64,000 nucleotides of DNA from Carposina sasakii. Its lineage: Eukaryota; Arthropoda; Insecta; Lepidoptera; Carposinidae. The position numbers and the translations under genes are program-made. Position 1 is the stretch's first letter, and each line of letters starts with the position of its first letter. Positions 1-14,200 of this stretch are shown piece by piece. The stretch spans positions 10,974,001 to 11,038,000 of the forward strand of contig CP053160.1 in the NCBI GenBank assembly GCA_014607495.2, read 5' to 3'. The notes beneath the pieces were generated by a model that did no database searches, was not told the DNA's origin, and saw nothing but the letters and a program-made list of their open reading frames with translations.

Positions 1-2098
1 GCAGGCTTCAACTTGTTGGCAATAAGTATTTCTTAATTCGACCAATGGTTTCCGTATTACATATAATTCCATATAAATTAGGCAGAGAATAAATTCATTA
101 TGAAATGCAAATAACTGCATGGTTTTGAATAATTTGCTTTATGAGTTATTACGGCATCGTATACTTAACTCAGTAGGTACTAATTAAATTCGGTGATAAC
201 ATGTTACATAATAAATTAGTGGTTAAATACTAAAACTAGTTTTTTAATTACCTACGTACATGAACGAATTAAAAAATACAAATATTCACACACTTCACCC
301 ACACTAAGATCCCTAATGTCTTGTGTCGTGGGTAGGTATTAAGCAACGGTATATAAATACATAGATTTAAACATCGATGACTCGGAAACAAACATCGATA
401 TTCATAATTAATATTTGCACCTACCAGAATTCGAACCCAGGACCTATGGCGCGGCGCGTCTGACACTTAGCAACTACAGTTAACTACACCCATCGACCGT
501 GTACAATATCTACCTATAGCATCCTATAGAAACTTTAAAAAGTGATTCCTATACCGATAAAGGTAGGTAGATACATGTAATATACCGGGTAAAACTCATT
601 GTCAAAAAAAACCTGTAGAGAAATATACAGATAAATGAGATTTCGCAAAAAAGACAAAATTTAAAGCAAACCTACTACTTTCATTCCGGTAGACGGCTAT
701 TAATATTCCTTGTATGAACAATGAGTCAGGCTTACATAAACCAGCGTAACCGTCCGTTTTCAACTATCCCATAATGTGAATACAAACTGCGCGTATTATC
801 CTCAAATCTAGGGTTAGTGATGTTTTACGCAATCGTTTGAACTAGTTCGCTTTTTGAAGCTGATTTGAATTAATTCAGTAGCCGGATCTTTACGCCATCT
901 ATGACTGTGACTAGGGTTGAGCGTGAGTCTTGCTTGACTCATCATAATACACAACAAATAGTGGGTAACACAGTAATATATATATAAATATATATTACTA
1001 TATAAATATATATTACTATATAAATATATATATTTAGGCAAACATTTGATCGCCATCGTGCCTGATGTTAAGCAAAATGCGGCCTAGTTTGCCTAGAAAG
1101 TGCCTATTCACTCTAGCTTTGAAGAGACCAATGTTGTAGTGCTCGGGAAACACATCGGTATATAATACGAATGTTGCGATGGCTGTATGAAATTACAAGA
1201 ATTGATAAGATAGGGATGAGTGTAACTAGTGTAAGTGTAACAGTTTGATAGTTGAGCAGATCACAGACAAGTTACGAAGTAACCGTCTGTCTTGGTACCT
1301 ACGAACATTAGCGATGGGATTAAAGGCATATTTTATGGTGTGGCAAACGTAGACTCATATGGAAACCGATCTCACTTTATGCATACAACTGCAACTTTTT
1401 TTTCTGCATGTTTGAGAACTCGTTCTTATATAGCCGCAGTGTCGATTGTTTTTCTGATTAAAAAACACCTATGTATGTTTTTTACATTGTAGATACGCAG
1501 ATAATATGACACATAAAATGAATATTAACAACTCAAGAAATTCATTAATAAAAACAAGTGTATTCGATACATTATTGTGAGATTACCTAATGATTTGCAT
1601 AATAAATGACTAAAAATCGTACCAGAATCAAAAGAACTAGCAAATTGGACCGTACATTTATTTGCTGTTCATTTTGACTAGGCGTATTAAAAATACAAAT
1701 TGTATTGTAGATTACCACAGAGTTATAACCACAGGTGGACAAGGTATCAGTTCATAACCGACACGTATACTCCAATAAAAAGGCTTCGCACGTTCGTCAA
1801 TTTACGTGATGAAGTCTAACCAATTGATGGGAGTGTGCGACAATGAATGTCGATACCAAACTAATGTTACATTATCTAAACAGCCATATTACCTACAAGC
1901 CAAATACTGCACAATTTTCGTAATATACCTACCTACATCTAATTTATATACAGAGTAAAAAATACTTAGATAAAACACCAAAGTGTAAATGCAAAATTCA
2001 CTCTTGCAAAATTCATTCTAAAAGGCATTATCAATCAAAAGGAAAATCTATAAATTACATGTATATCGGCTTAAAAAAAGTTTAAAAAGTGTACTCAC
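1..2098. other. AT-rich non-coding stretch left of the receptor's last visible exon
   Basis: No exon continuing the receptor's cytoplasmic tail could be recognised here. It holds a tRNA-like SINE relic (285-470) and an AT-rich tract of TATATAAATATATATTACTA units (about 970-1035). The rest looks like intron or flanking DNA. Confidence 0.5.
285..470 (-). mobile_element. tRNA-derived SINE-like repeat, copy 1
   Basis: Read on the minus strand it begins near a tRNA-type B box (GGTTCGAATTC) and continues with a conserved body (CATCGATGTT..., ATTTATATACCGTTGCTTA, CCCACGACACAAGAC). Related pieces occur at 21495-21665, 31585-31655, 35850-35940 and 60890-60990, so this is an interspersed family. Confidence 0.6.
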
Positions 2099-2268
2099 GA
2101 CCGAAGCGGCAGCGGTAGCCATGCAGGTCTTCGACGCAGAGGGTCCAAGGGATCGGATACTGGAGCAGGGCGGAGAGCGTGTAACACACGCTTGGCTACT
2201 CTCGTGCTGACCGCTAGTATTGCAAACATGGCCAGCACGCAGAGACCGCCAAATACTGCCCATATCAC
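2099..2268 (-). CDS. FN3 receptor coding exon 8: transmembrane segment and start of cytoplasmic tail
   Basis: The acceptor is ttttcaccag|GTGATA and the donor CGGTC|GTGAGT (phase 2). The first codons give VIWAVFGGLCVLAMFAILAV, a clear single-pass helix, followed by the basic stop-transfer sequence STRVAKRVLHALRP and a proline- and arginine-rich juxtamembrane segment (DPLRRRPAWLPLPLR). The following exon was not found in bases 1-2098 and probably lies outside the window. Confidence 0.72.
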
Positions 2269-5200
2269 CTGGTGAAAAACATACATTATATGTACTCATA
2301 TTCACGGTTGTGTTTCCAAAATTGGGTAGTCAAAACTGCAGGATCTCGAAGGAGATCATATAGCCTCGTGTAGTATGGCGGGGCCAGATGTTCAAGATCG
2401 CTAAAACTCATTGCCAGAGAACGCGCCTGAATTCCTTAATCTGATAGGTAAGCATGTTATATTTATGGACACTTTGCACAAGCTACTCGTAGATGAAACA
2501 GTCTAATGTTTGAAATATTATGTATTCAATGACCATTGACCATACTCACATAATTTCTAATAGGTGATCTCACCGTTGTAGTTGGATCTGTAAATAACAA
2601 AGATCTATGTAATTCAACTTGAATTTTTAAATGCCATTTACGTAATTAAATAAGTTACGGTTTTGCAACTTATCGGGCATTTTTCAAGTTCTGAGTAGTG
2701 TGTGGTGTGGTGTGAATTTTAATTATGTCTTACCATAAGCTGTAGCATTCCCAGCTGGTCCCAAGCAACCTCTATCATCAACCACGCTGACCCTCGCCAG
2801 CAGCTTCACATCCAGCACAACCTTGGTCTGTCTGTCATTCCTCCCATCCCTCTCTACGATTGGCAGGAGGAACCAGCGTAGTTCATCACCGGCAGCCATG
2901 AGTCCACCGGTATTGACCTTGCGACTGATGGTGTGGGCGAACCAGGGCGATGGGTGCGCGCTGGACACCATTTGCTTTCCTATACTGAAAGGAAAAGTGT
3001 CATGAATGATGATGACACCAACGACGGATAATGATTAATGACGGCATTTGCTTATTTATACAGGATGTAATAGGGGTATGCCGACTACACAGAACCTATC
3101 TACAAAATTTAAGTCTTGAAATCATATCTTTCTTTCCAAGAATATTTGGACGATCATGAGCTGTTTAGGAATTCTCTATTCTCTTTGGAAAAAATAAACT
3201 ATTATTGGAGGACAAAAATTTCTACGTTCTGGTCTAATCCAGAGGTTCTCAAATAGTGGCCTGAAAATGCGGCGAAATGGTTCCAGTAAAGGATGGTACG
3301 GCAGTGTTTGCTTCGCGCTCGACTTGGCGGGGGCACTGCCGTGCCTCCCGATTATGAACTGGACTTTCAATATTACTTATATTTTATGAACAATAAATAA
3401 GAAGATCCCTCCGACCGTATTTCGGCCAAGGCGACCAATCTCTACGGAGATTAGCCAAGTGCGCAGGAGATATTATAGTGCACAAGTGTGTGCGCAAACA
3501 CAGATGCACTCTCTATTCCCTCACTCTCATAGTCCGATGGGACGGAATGCCGACACGACCGGAGAGAGATCAGGCGCAGGACCAACAGTTTTACGTGCTT
3601 TTTGAGGCACGAGATAAGTGACAATTTTACAACATTAAAATCTGTACATGAAATAAATACATTGGCACAGGCTGGGATCGCTTGGAATGCACACGTCTTA
3701 ACCACTGGGCTATCATCGATAAATAAATTGAAATTATGAATAGGTTCTTTATACATAGTGGGTTATCGGGCCATGTCAACACGGAAGGCGCTGATGGCCA
3801 CCTCCCTAGAACCCTTGATCGCCTCTTACGATACCCACAGGCAGGTTATGGCGGAGCTATTCTGCTTCGCTCTACTACAGCACACACCTACTTAAAATTT
3901 TCTGGGATATACAGAACGCCCACTATAATAGACGAACTCATAGACATTCGGTGATCTACAAGGCGTTTTTTCGTTGCCAACCTTAACGAAGGGTACGTAC
4001 TCTATACATCAAATAAAGTAAGTTTATGCTAAAAAAAAAGCTGGGAAACGATGTAACTACATAATTTTTTTGAATTTTTTGATCGGGCGATATTTAAAGT
4101 GTCCAGTGTTTATGCTAGTTTTTTCATAGGCAGATGTTAATTATTTCTCGTGAAAAAATCTTGCTACACGCGTTAATGTGCATTTATGTAGAAAAAGCGG
4201 GTGGGGCTGTGTCGGGGCACACGGCCGTTGGTTTTACATAACGTGAAACGTCTATGTTAGCGAATCGCTTTTAAAGTAAAAGATTGAAATGAAAACAAGA
4301 TGGACGCTGTTTTAAGTATTTTAATAAAAAAAGAACAGGTACGTAATAGAAACATAAAATACATAGCAAATGTTTATATATTTATTGTCACTTTCTGGTT
4401 ATTTTAAATAGCAGCCGCCCACGACTTCGTCCGCGTGAGGGGGCGTTGTACCCGTGCGAAGCCGGGCAGGTTGTTGTATAGACTGTAGCCTTCCTTGGTA
4501 AATGGGCTATCTAACACTGAAAGAATTTTTCAAATCAGACCAGTAGTTCCTGAGATTAGCGCGTTCAAACAAACAAACAAACAAACTCTTCAGCTTTATA
4601 ATATTAGTATAGATATAAATACTGTCCAAATTACACTTATTTTTGTATAAATCAATCGGTTCAAATAAACTTGACAAACACACGAAAGAATCACCACGCT
4701 ATAAAGTCGGAGTCACGAGTTACACTGAATAGAAACAAGCGTGAGCGCCGGTTTCGCACAGTTATCGCAGTATCCCTCCCCCGCCGCCCCGCTTGACCCC
4801 GACACGAACTCAATGTCATAACAGCGAGCTGACTATATAAGTGAAATATTTACACCACATTTTTGTTTCTAAGACCAATAGTTTTTTAATTATTAAGGTA
4901 CGATGATATAGACCTTTTCGTTACGGTCCAGTTTTTAAACCTGGTACCCGTATGTGTCGGCGCGATTTTAAAGACGTTTCACGTCAAAACGCAGTCTATT
5001 TACTCAACTTTGATCCTTAATATTTAGGAAACCAGACGTTTCCCAGGTATGCTTCCATGGAGAAAAATGATCGTGATGATGAAGAGATTCCGTAGTTTTC
5101 GGGAACATTGACGACCAAAAATCACCCTGTATACCTACATATTTACATAGCCTTATCATCAAACGGTGCCGAGCTAATGAAATAAGTATTACATTAAGTA

Positions 5201-8200
5201 CCTACACGTTCCGAGTATGTTATGAACCGAATAATATCCGATATAATCATTGATAATAAAACATTGTGTGGCAGTTGTGGGAACCATCACACCTGCCTGG
5301 TATGGGGCTAGCTAGACATGCTTAACTTGCGTAAATTGAATGTGATGTAGAGAACAATAGGGGCTCCTGACACTTGATTACAAATGAAATTGTATTAGGC
5401 GTTATAATTCGGAAGTAGGGCCCGGTGGTGGGCGCACCCATTGTGAATACTTGATAACAAAGTGATAAATTAATTATTATTATTCAAAGGTATCATATAT
5501 ATATACGGCTGTGTTTCTGAAATGGACGGAAGGAGATGTAGCTGATGTATTTGCATTATATCGAGGGGTGAGAGGCTATTTGGGATAAGCGCCATATACA
5601 GGATGTTTTTTCGTTGCCACCCTTAACCAAGGGTACGTACTCTATGCATCAAATTATGTAAGTTTATGCCAAAAAAATGCTGGGAAAAGATGTACTCGTA
5701 ATTAAAAAAAAAATTACTTGATCGGGAAAAATTTATAGTGTCCAGTAGTTTTCGGGAACGTTGACAGCCAAAAATCATCCTGTATGTAAATGGCGCATAT
5801 CCCAAATAGCCTTTCACTCCTCGATATGTATGATTAAGTAAGCAAAGTCTTTAAGGAATAGTTAAGAATGATAAGTTACATATATCCTATAATTATCTCA
5901 TAAAAGAGACATGACTAATTTTGACATAAGATATCTACGGGTAAGATATCTAAGATATCTACCTAGAAGATGATCAGTCAGCTTCTAGACTATAACTACC
6001 GACTATACCAACCTAACATAATAATACTGTTTATTCAAGTTCGGCGGCAGTCTCAACGGCTCCGAGGGTGGTGGAAGCGACCAGGTGATGTTCGCGAAGA
6101 TCTCCCCCTGGACTGACACGGTGGTGGCTGACACTGACGGCATGGGCAGACGAGGGGCGTGGTCACAGGAACAGACTCCAGATTCGCATTCTGGAGCAAA
6201 GACACGTCTTGTAATACTGAACTAGTTCTTTGTTACTTAGCCCATGTTGGTTAGATGAAACGAGGCATTATTTTTTCCAGTTAAAAAATAACCTTTCATG
6301 TAATACCTAACTGAATTTTAAATTTTATTATGATTCGTTTAACTCTTTAGTCGCAATAATTTTAAAAATCCAAAAACCCGACTGCTTAAAAAAGAACCAA
6401 ATAATGTACATAATAAAAAAGCTGAAAAATAAATAAAAAATATAATGATCGTATAACATAACAGCTGAACAGCCAGGATCCATTGAAATATTAGCTTAGC
6501 TGTCGGATAATGGATCCCGACTGTTTAGTTGTTATGTTACGATCATTAGAAAATATTATATGTTCTTCAATAGTATTCATTCCATAATAATATTATAGAA
6601 TTCTAGACCACCGGACATCTAAGTGCTTGTTTTTTTTCTTTTCAGCTTTTTCATTATGAACATTATTTGGTTCTTTTTTAAGCAGTCGGGTTTTTGGATT
6701 TTTAAAATTATCTTTTTTTATTTTATACTTTTTTAATAAGTTTTGTTATGCTCAACAATGTCTTGCTGCTGTCTAAAAACTTATATGTGAGAATGGTTGT
6801 TACGCAACTTTCAATCGATATAGATCCTAAACGGTTGGTCAAATCGAAAAATTTTGAGAGAAACCTGATAATGATTTTTAAATACCTATTCAAAGATACC
6901 CCACTCGATATAGTTTGTCGATTTTAATTTTTATTATTTTCACAAAATGGCGTCCAGTAGTCGCCACATTGGATTTTCACTAACGTCATGTCTTTAGTGA
7001 CACTCCCCGGACTAAGAGGAATCGATTGACGTATGCATCATAAAAATTGGTCGAGGCGTTTGGTCTGTGTAATGCTTCAAAGGAACATACATACATATAT
7101 ACATAGGCTGTTAAACACAATACCACTTCTTTGCGTCGCGCAGTCGGGTAAAAAGACACAGATCTCAAGCATTTCATTGAATCACTTCCCCAGATAGCCA
7201 CAAAGAAGATATTTTTAATATTTACCTAGATATAGGTTAACCCAATCAAATAACTGTACTGGGTGTAACAGAAGGGCTATCTTAAAAACAATGAGTATAG
7301 TCCACCGTAAATAACCTATCCACCTATCCACAAAATTTGCTACTGAAAATCATGTTTACAAACTAAACAACTCAAGTGTGTTTATGTAATCTTTAAACAT
7401 GAATTTCGGGTCTCAAAGTGGACAGGATCTTTATAGTGGACTATATTTGTAGCTTTACGCTTACTTTTCGTTCCCTTTTGTTACACCCTGTATAATCTAA
7501 TCCATACCTCATCATATACTACAATAATAACATTGAATAACGCTCGCGGATTTAGCTGGTCAAACGGGTCAAACTCTAAATAGACACAGATTTTATAGTT
7601 GGACCTAATTCATACGCGAAGGCAGAAAGTACCTATATATTAGAGCTGGTAAAATTTAAGAGTGGCATATAAGGCTTGTTCAGTGGTATTACTTAGATTG
7701 TTTCCATGGTGGAAGCAAGACGAGGCCGAAGCAAGAAAAACTTGTTTAAAATTTGATAAAAAGAGTAAGATAAATGTAGTAACCCACTTATAAAAATCAC
7801 ATATTATCCTATAAGTAATCAGCGAATGTACTTTTGCTATTATATCAGCACCAGAGTGTGATCTGTTTATGAGTGCATTGGCCGTCTGTGAGTCGTGAGT
7901 GTCTGAGATACTGTGAGATGGTGAATGAGTGAGCATGAATGCCTATTTTTTATCTAATATTTTAATGCACATTATAATTGTTAAAGTTATCATAATATCT
8001 ACATTTCAAGGCGCATTGGCGCAAGCTGTAATGCTTTGTAATATGGTTGTTGTTATAAATAAATAAATAAATTATAGCTTTGCAAGTGCAAGATTCATAA
8101 CGTTACGATTACGGACTACTCCGCTACACTTTAGCCTCCGTAGACAACAACGTTAGTCCATCAATCGAGACTACGTCAATCTCTGGTAAAATATGTTATC

Positions 8201-11200
8201 CAGATATTGAGTTATATCAATGTTTCGACGGCTTTTTATGTAAGTATGGAGAGTATACGTGTATGTATACTATAGATATAGTATATTTGTGATATGATCA
8301 CCTATAAATATCTACGAGTATGTACACAGTTATTAACAAAACGGTCCTCAATCTATGACCCTTGTCCTAACTAAATAGTTAAAATTTGTCCCATCCAGAA
8401 GACTAGACCTTGTCAAGTAAATCAGCTAATAACATACATAAAAAAATAACATCTCTCTTATGTCCTATTAGCGGTATGCAGAGACTACAGAACTCCATTT
8501 ACTTCGTTCCATAAATACCTCTCTCACCTCGTCCACATTCAATAAATTTTTTATACATACTCGTCGGTTTCGGGTGCACTCGACTAAACCTTTCTTTAAC
8601 ACGTATGATTTGAAATAGCTTACCATCTAAAGACACGTCAATATTAGCAGATGTATGTCCATCCCACGGATGGGCTATGAGCCGGATACGGTACGAGCAT
8701 CCGGGCCGGATGGCACACGTCTCCGGTGCCGGATTGCGGAACGATGGTACGAGCCACCATCGAGCTTCCTGTGGGAGAAAAGGAATTCTCAATATCACGA
8801 GCATAGAGAGCTAAGGCCACAGAGTAGCCTCTACAGCTTCCCGATGACCAAACGCCTGGCGTTGTCTACATATTCTCGACTATGATTCTGCGGATTCCAT
8901 AAAGTAGGTATGTAGTTTAATTATTTTCTCAGGGTTTAGATTACCTCTAAACATATTTCATTTATGGGTACAGTAGTTGAGGCTTAGTGAGTTTGCGTTT
9001 ATAAAAGTTATGTAAGCATTTCCAAAAATTTGTTCTGTCATTTTGTGAATCTACACTTTCACAAGTCACCCAAACACGAAGAGTCCTGTAAACGATACAG
9101 AGCCAAGATGACTCGGAGGATGTACATCATCACGTGGCGTAAGCCAGCTGGTAGGATCTGGCACAGATTAAAGCAGGGTGGAGAAGTTGCAATGACGCCT
9201 TTGCATACAGTGTGATGATGCTTAAGAAGGCCGCTGATGGTAACATGATCAAATATACTTACACCAGGAATGTCATAAGCGTAGCACATGTGCATACAGT
9301 TCTCTGAATTTGTCAGGTTGCTGATCTCTATGGAGTAGCTCCTGGCTGGATGACCTGCAATAGAAACAATCATAGAGCATTTGACAGCTGATGACAGTAG
9401 CGTAGTAGCAAGGGGCGGTGTAGATCTGAGGTGTAGATTAACGGAACGTGGTAAATCGCGGTGGCATGTGAATGAATAGAATATAGGAACATGATCTGAC
9501 AGAGCAAATGAACATGATTGACCAGATGTTTTACCAAATACTTTTAAATAAACAATTTCGACTGAATGTAGTAATAATTTAGACAGTTTAACTAAATACC
9601 TAGACCAAATTTTTATCTATTCTTTTAGATAAAAATATAGTAACATATTTTTGACTAGTGGACGCCCGCGACTCCGTCTGCGTGGACTACAGAAAAACAA
9701 AATGTCGAAAGTATCCGGGATAAAAACATTTTCCTGCATCGAAATCGGTTCAGCCGTTTCTGAGATTAGCGTGCACAAACGCACAGACAAACAGACAAAA
9801 ATTCCAAAAATCATTCTTTTGGGTACCATTGCGTTGATAAAGGTCTCCTTTAATATTTTTTCTGATATATCTTCCATGTACAAACAGCGATCCGTTACAT
9901 TTTTATTATATGTATAGATAGATATAGGAGAAGAAGAATAGAAGAAGATATGATAATAAATCTATTCAAAAGTACGAGTTCAAAAGTTCGTAATTTTATC
10001 GTTTCACTTATATCTATTACGAGTATCTAGCAAAATAAAACTTATTTACTGTTATTTCAATATTGATGGAAGTTTTGTTATGTTTAAGTATTTCGTTTGT
10101 TTATAGATGATTGTATGCGCATACTTACGTAAAGTTATGACGTGAGAACCGAACATATGTACAATAATTGTATACACTTTTGCATTAGTTTAACAGTTCT
10201 AGGTTGAAACTATTTTATACGTAATTAAACGTTCGTTCGCAATTCAATTTAACTTGTACATCCACGTTCCCGTCAGTAAAGCGTAAGCAACTAAATAATC
10301 TTTGTTATGAAACACTCCCGAGTAAACGCAGATGGATGGGTTTAAGCTCATAACAACGTAATTTATAGAGTAAATAAGGCGTGGGCGTGTTTTTGTTTGT
10401 GGCTTCCTATAGAAGTTGTATTTTTCTTGTATACGAAATATCTATTCCAATTTCAGTAGACACAATGGCCAACTGTATGTATTGCCATGCAGTCTACGAG
10501 CCAACCTAAAAGCTATTTACTATCAATTTAGGCCTCTGTTAATAGTCCCGTGCTAATACGGCCCCCTTATTACCTAACAAGTAAAAGCAAATCGATAGCA
10601 AAAATTGTACAAAAATCGCTGATTGCTTGTCAAATTAGTATTACGTAAAATGAATTTCAAAGGAACTTTGTCATTTCAAGGCGAATATTGTACAATTTTC
10701 GCTATCGCTTTGCTTCGGCTTTGCTATTGCTTTTACATAATCAGGGGCGGGGCTTCTCTAGAATAGGTACATCAGCTGCATCTGTACACGCCACATATAA
10801 GAAATTACTAAATAACTCAGGGATGTTTTCTCAGGTGATGAGCTAGCAACTTGACTCTAATCAGTCACATCTTACTCCGATATGCTAAACGTGACTGTAA
10901 GGATCTCTTTCTTGATCCTGCAGCATTGGTAACCTCATTTAGGGAACGCAATTTTTGTTACAAATTGTCATGTGATGTATGATCAAACAATTTGGCCTTA
11001 GACTGCGAGATAGTTCATAAATATGTATGTATCGTATAAACGTGTTGAGCTGCTCCATTGTGGACTTTTCTTGGGGCTTATCTGCGCTCGAGGCGTAGTG
11101 TGTTTCAGACGAGCGTTTTACACGCACGTTAAGGCGAGGTACTAGTGGACAAGCGAAAAACACCTTTCGCTAGAACAAATTGTTTTGGTATTTACATCTA

Positions 11201-14200
11201 ACTATCGATCTTGAAAATAATACTCAACATACTTAAGGATATTGCCTAAGGATTGTGCTAATACGTTACACGATAGTGTATACTTTGCTCGATAAAATAT
11301 TATCTCAAAAAAAGCTCAATGTAAAATCTAAAACAAATAGTTTGATAATAAAATGTCTGACGTCCCAAACAATTTTTATATAGAAATATCCCTTTTTAAT
11401 TACTACAGGGAACCTGCTAAAATTTAGGTTTCACTTCTTTCATAAAATTAGTAAAATATTTAAAAAAAAAACTGAATTCTAGAAAAATTTCCGACTTTCC
11501 ATGCTAGTTTGGTAACTTTAGTACTGCGCATGGCGCTTTTATTTAGGTGACGGACCTGTGTCAAATTTTTGATGAAAAAAACATCGAATATTTTGATGAA
11601 TACAAAGCAAAATATAATAAACTAGTGAACCGCCCTCGCTTCGCTTCGGTACATATCCTCTAACATTTGGAATTCCCGTTTGTCCCATTCCCATGGGAAT
11701 TTCGGGAAATATGTCCTCAGTGCTTCCTTACACTCCCTACCGAATATACCTGTCATATTTCATCATTATGTGTCAAGTGGTTTGCGTATAAACGGAATTC
11801 CCGTTTGTCCCGTTCAGGTGGAAATTTCGAGAAATACGTTCTCAGTGTCTCCTCACACTCCCTACTAAATTTTATCATTATATTGTGTCAAATGATTTTC
11901 AATACAATTGGGAAGTTCCGTTTGTCCATTTCCCGTGGGTATTACGGGAAATCCGTTCTTTGTGCTCCCTAGCAGTCCCTAATGGACATACATTTTCGAT
12001 TTCAACTTTATAGATTTTCTTAAAAATGTTGTATTCCAGTTTGTTCCGTTACGGTGGGAATTTCGGGAAATATGTTCTCAGTTCTTTCTTAGACTCCCTA
12101 CCGAATATACCTGTCATACTTCATCTCTATATGTCATGTGTTTTTCGTAAAAATTTGAAATTCCTGTTTGTGCTATTCCCATGGGAATTTCGGAAAACCC
12201 GTTCTTAATGGTCTTTAAGAACGGATACACCCCCTAACAAACACACACACACACACCAAATTTCATCTGTGTACGTCAAACGGTTTATTTTTATACTTAT
12301 TGAATAAGCTTTTGTTCCGGTACAGTGGAAATATCCGTAAAAGTTTGGAATTCCTGTCTGCCCCGTTCCCATGGGAATTTTGGGAAATCCGTCCGTACTC
12401 TCTTATACCACCTAACGAACATAAACACTAAAAGGGAGTGGGTGTAATTTACTTGTGAATTTTAAAATTTATTTGTATGTGTCCGTTTCTTCGTGAGGTC
12501 ATGTAGACATGTTGTTTTCGCAATTCTTTTTGATTTTGACTACATTTACACTCGTTTCTGAGGATTTTGTCGACGTTTTCATTCATCATCGTTATCATCC
12601 ATCATAAATTCAGAAATCATCAGCACTAAAAACAATGGCTGTATGGATGCTCCTCCTCATGCTATTTCTTCGGGATAAACCAAACAAAAAATAACTAATT
12701 CATCTGTGTGGATTCGGCGGGAAAAGCTGGAAGGGTGCAGGTGTAATTTTCTTGTGAAAATCAAAAATTATTTGTAAATGGCTTGCATGTGTCCGTAAAG
12801 TGATGTTTTCTGGTAGATAAGTTATATTTTGATTACTTGTGATGTGAATCTAGTGCGTGTGCATGGTTTTATACGCAGGTAAGCTGAGTAAAACTTTAGC
12901 CGGATTACGATCTCTTCATGGGTGCATGTAAGTTGTTTCTGCAATAATTTTTCATTTTGACTAACTTTACACTTGTTCTTGAGGATTTTCCCGACGTTTC
13001 CAGTCATCATCATCATTCTCTATTGAGGGATCGCCCACCACCATTCATTGTCATTCATCATAAATTCTGAATACATTTTACTAAACAATGATTAGGCTGT
13101 ATGGGCTTAGTTCCCCTTGCCTTTTCCTTCGGGATAAACAAAAAAAAAAAATCATCTGTCATGTTGTGTCATGTCATCTGTACGTCACCGAATAATAAAT
13201 TCCCAGAACCCATGATCATGCACACTTATGAAGAAACTTTTTAGTATGTCAAATTTTTACAAACTATTTACTGTACCCAAAAACTGATAATATTTATCGA
13301 TTTGGCAACAATCGGCGGATAATATGAGCGGAAAATGCGGGATTTTTGACTCGTTTTTGCTTTACTACCCGGAATACATCTGTTATTGATGACTCCTTCT
13401 GGTGACTTGTTATTCTATGGTGTATGTCAAACTTATACCTCCATGCATGAAATGGTAAAAAAAAAGGTATTTAATTCATATTTATTCCATCCCAAAGGAA
13501 ATTATGCGAAACCCTATAGCCTATGTTCATCCGGGTCCAATAAGGATTCTAACGGTGAAAGAAGTTTTGAAATCGGTCCCGTAGTTTCGGAGCCTATTCG
13601 CTGCAAAAAAAAAAAAAACAAACATACAAACAAACAAACAATCAAAGTTTACCTCTTTATAATATTAGTATAGAAACTCATCGTAAAGCCCTTTGTCGGC
13701 AAGTAGTCTTATTTTTTTATTTTTTCTTTTTTTTACCGCACAGTGTCTCGCTTACCCTGACGTTGGCAGAATCGTCGATAGTCGACGGAGCCATTTATAT
13801 TTTTTTTAAAGTTGAAGTTGAAGTTGATTAGTATAGAAGTATAGATATAGATAAATAAATATAAGTGATATGAAGGTAATTCATTTCTGGTCACGTTTAT
13901 TATACAGAAATAGGTAAAATTTATTTTTATGATATTAATTTTAAAGTTGAGTAACAAAAAAGATATTTGAGGCCACAGAGTAGAAATTGAACACAGTATC
14001 ACAATCAGTATCGACTTAGATGATTGATGAAAGTAAAGTATACCAAGTGAACTACGAATAAGTGTAAGCGAACAGTGTTTGTAGGTAGGTATATTAAACA
14101 AAACGAAAACTTGTATTTACTTTTATATCACTTGTTTCACTAAAGTAAAAAGAGTAAAAACCATAGTTCGAGAGACTAGTTTGACAGTTAATTTTGCACA

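Larger units (their letters stand above)
3958..5136 (+). mobile_element. 'TTTTTTCGTTGCCAnCCTTAACGAAGGG' MITE, copy A, split by a nested insertion
   Basis: The left half (GCCAACCTTAACGAAGGGTA ... GCATTTATGTAGAAAAA) stops near 4197, and the right half (AACGCAGTCTATTTACTCAA ... GACGACCAAAAATCACCCTG) resumes near 4985. Undisrupted relatives lie at 24585-24915 and 33168-33530. The insert is the separate element at about 4197-4985. Confidence 0.65.

Noticed and set aside
2048..2305. Alternative frame of the last receptor exon, reached by direct splicing from exon 6
   Set aside because: It gives no membrane helix and runs out of the exon as low-complexity sequence; the microexon gives a better protein.
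11667..12208. Open frames in the 11.6-12.2 kb region
   Set aside because: They belong to the diverged copy of the same tandem array.
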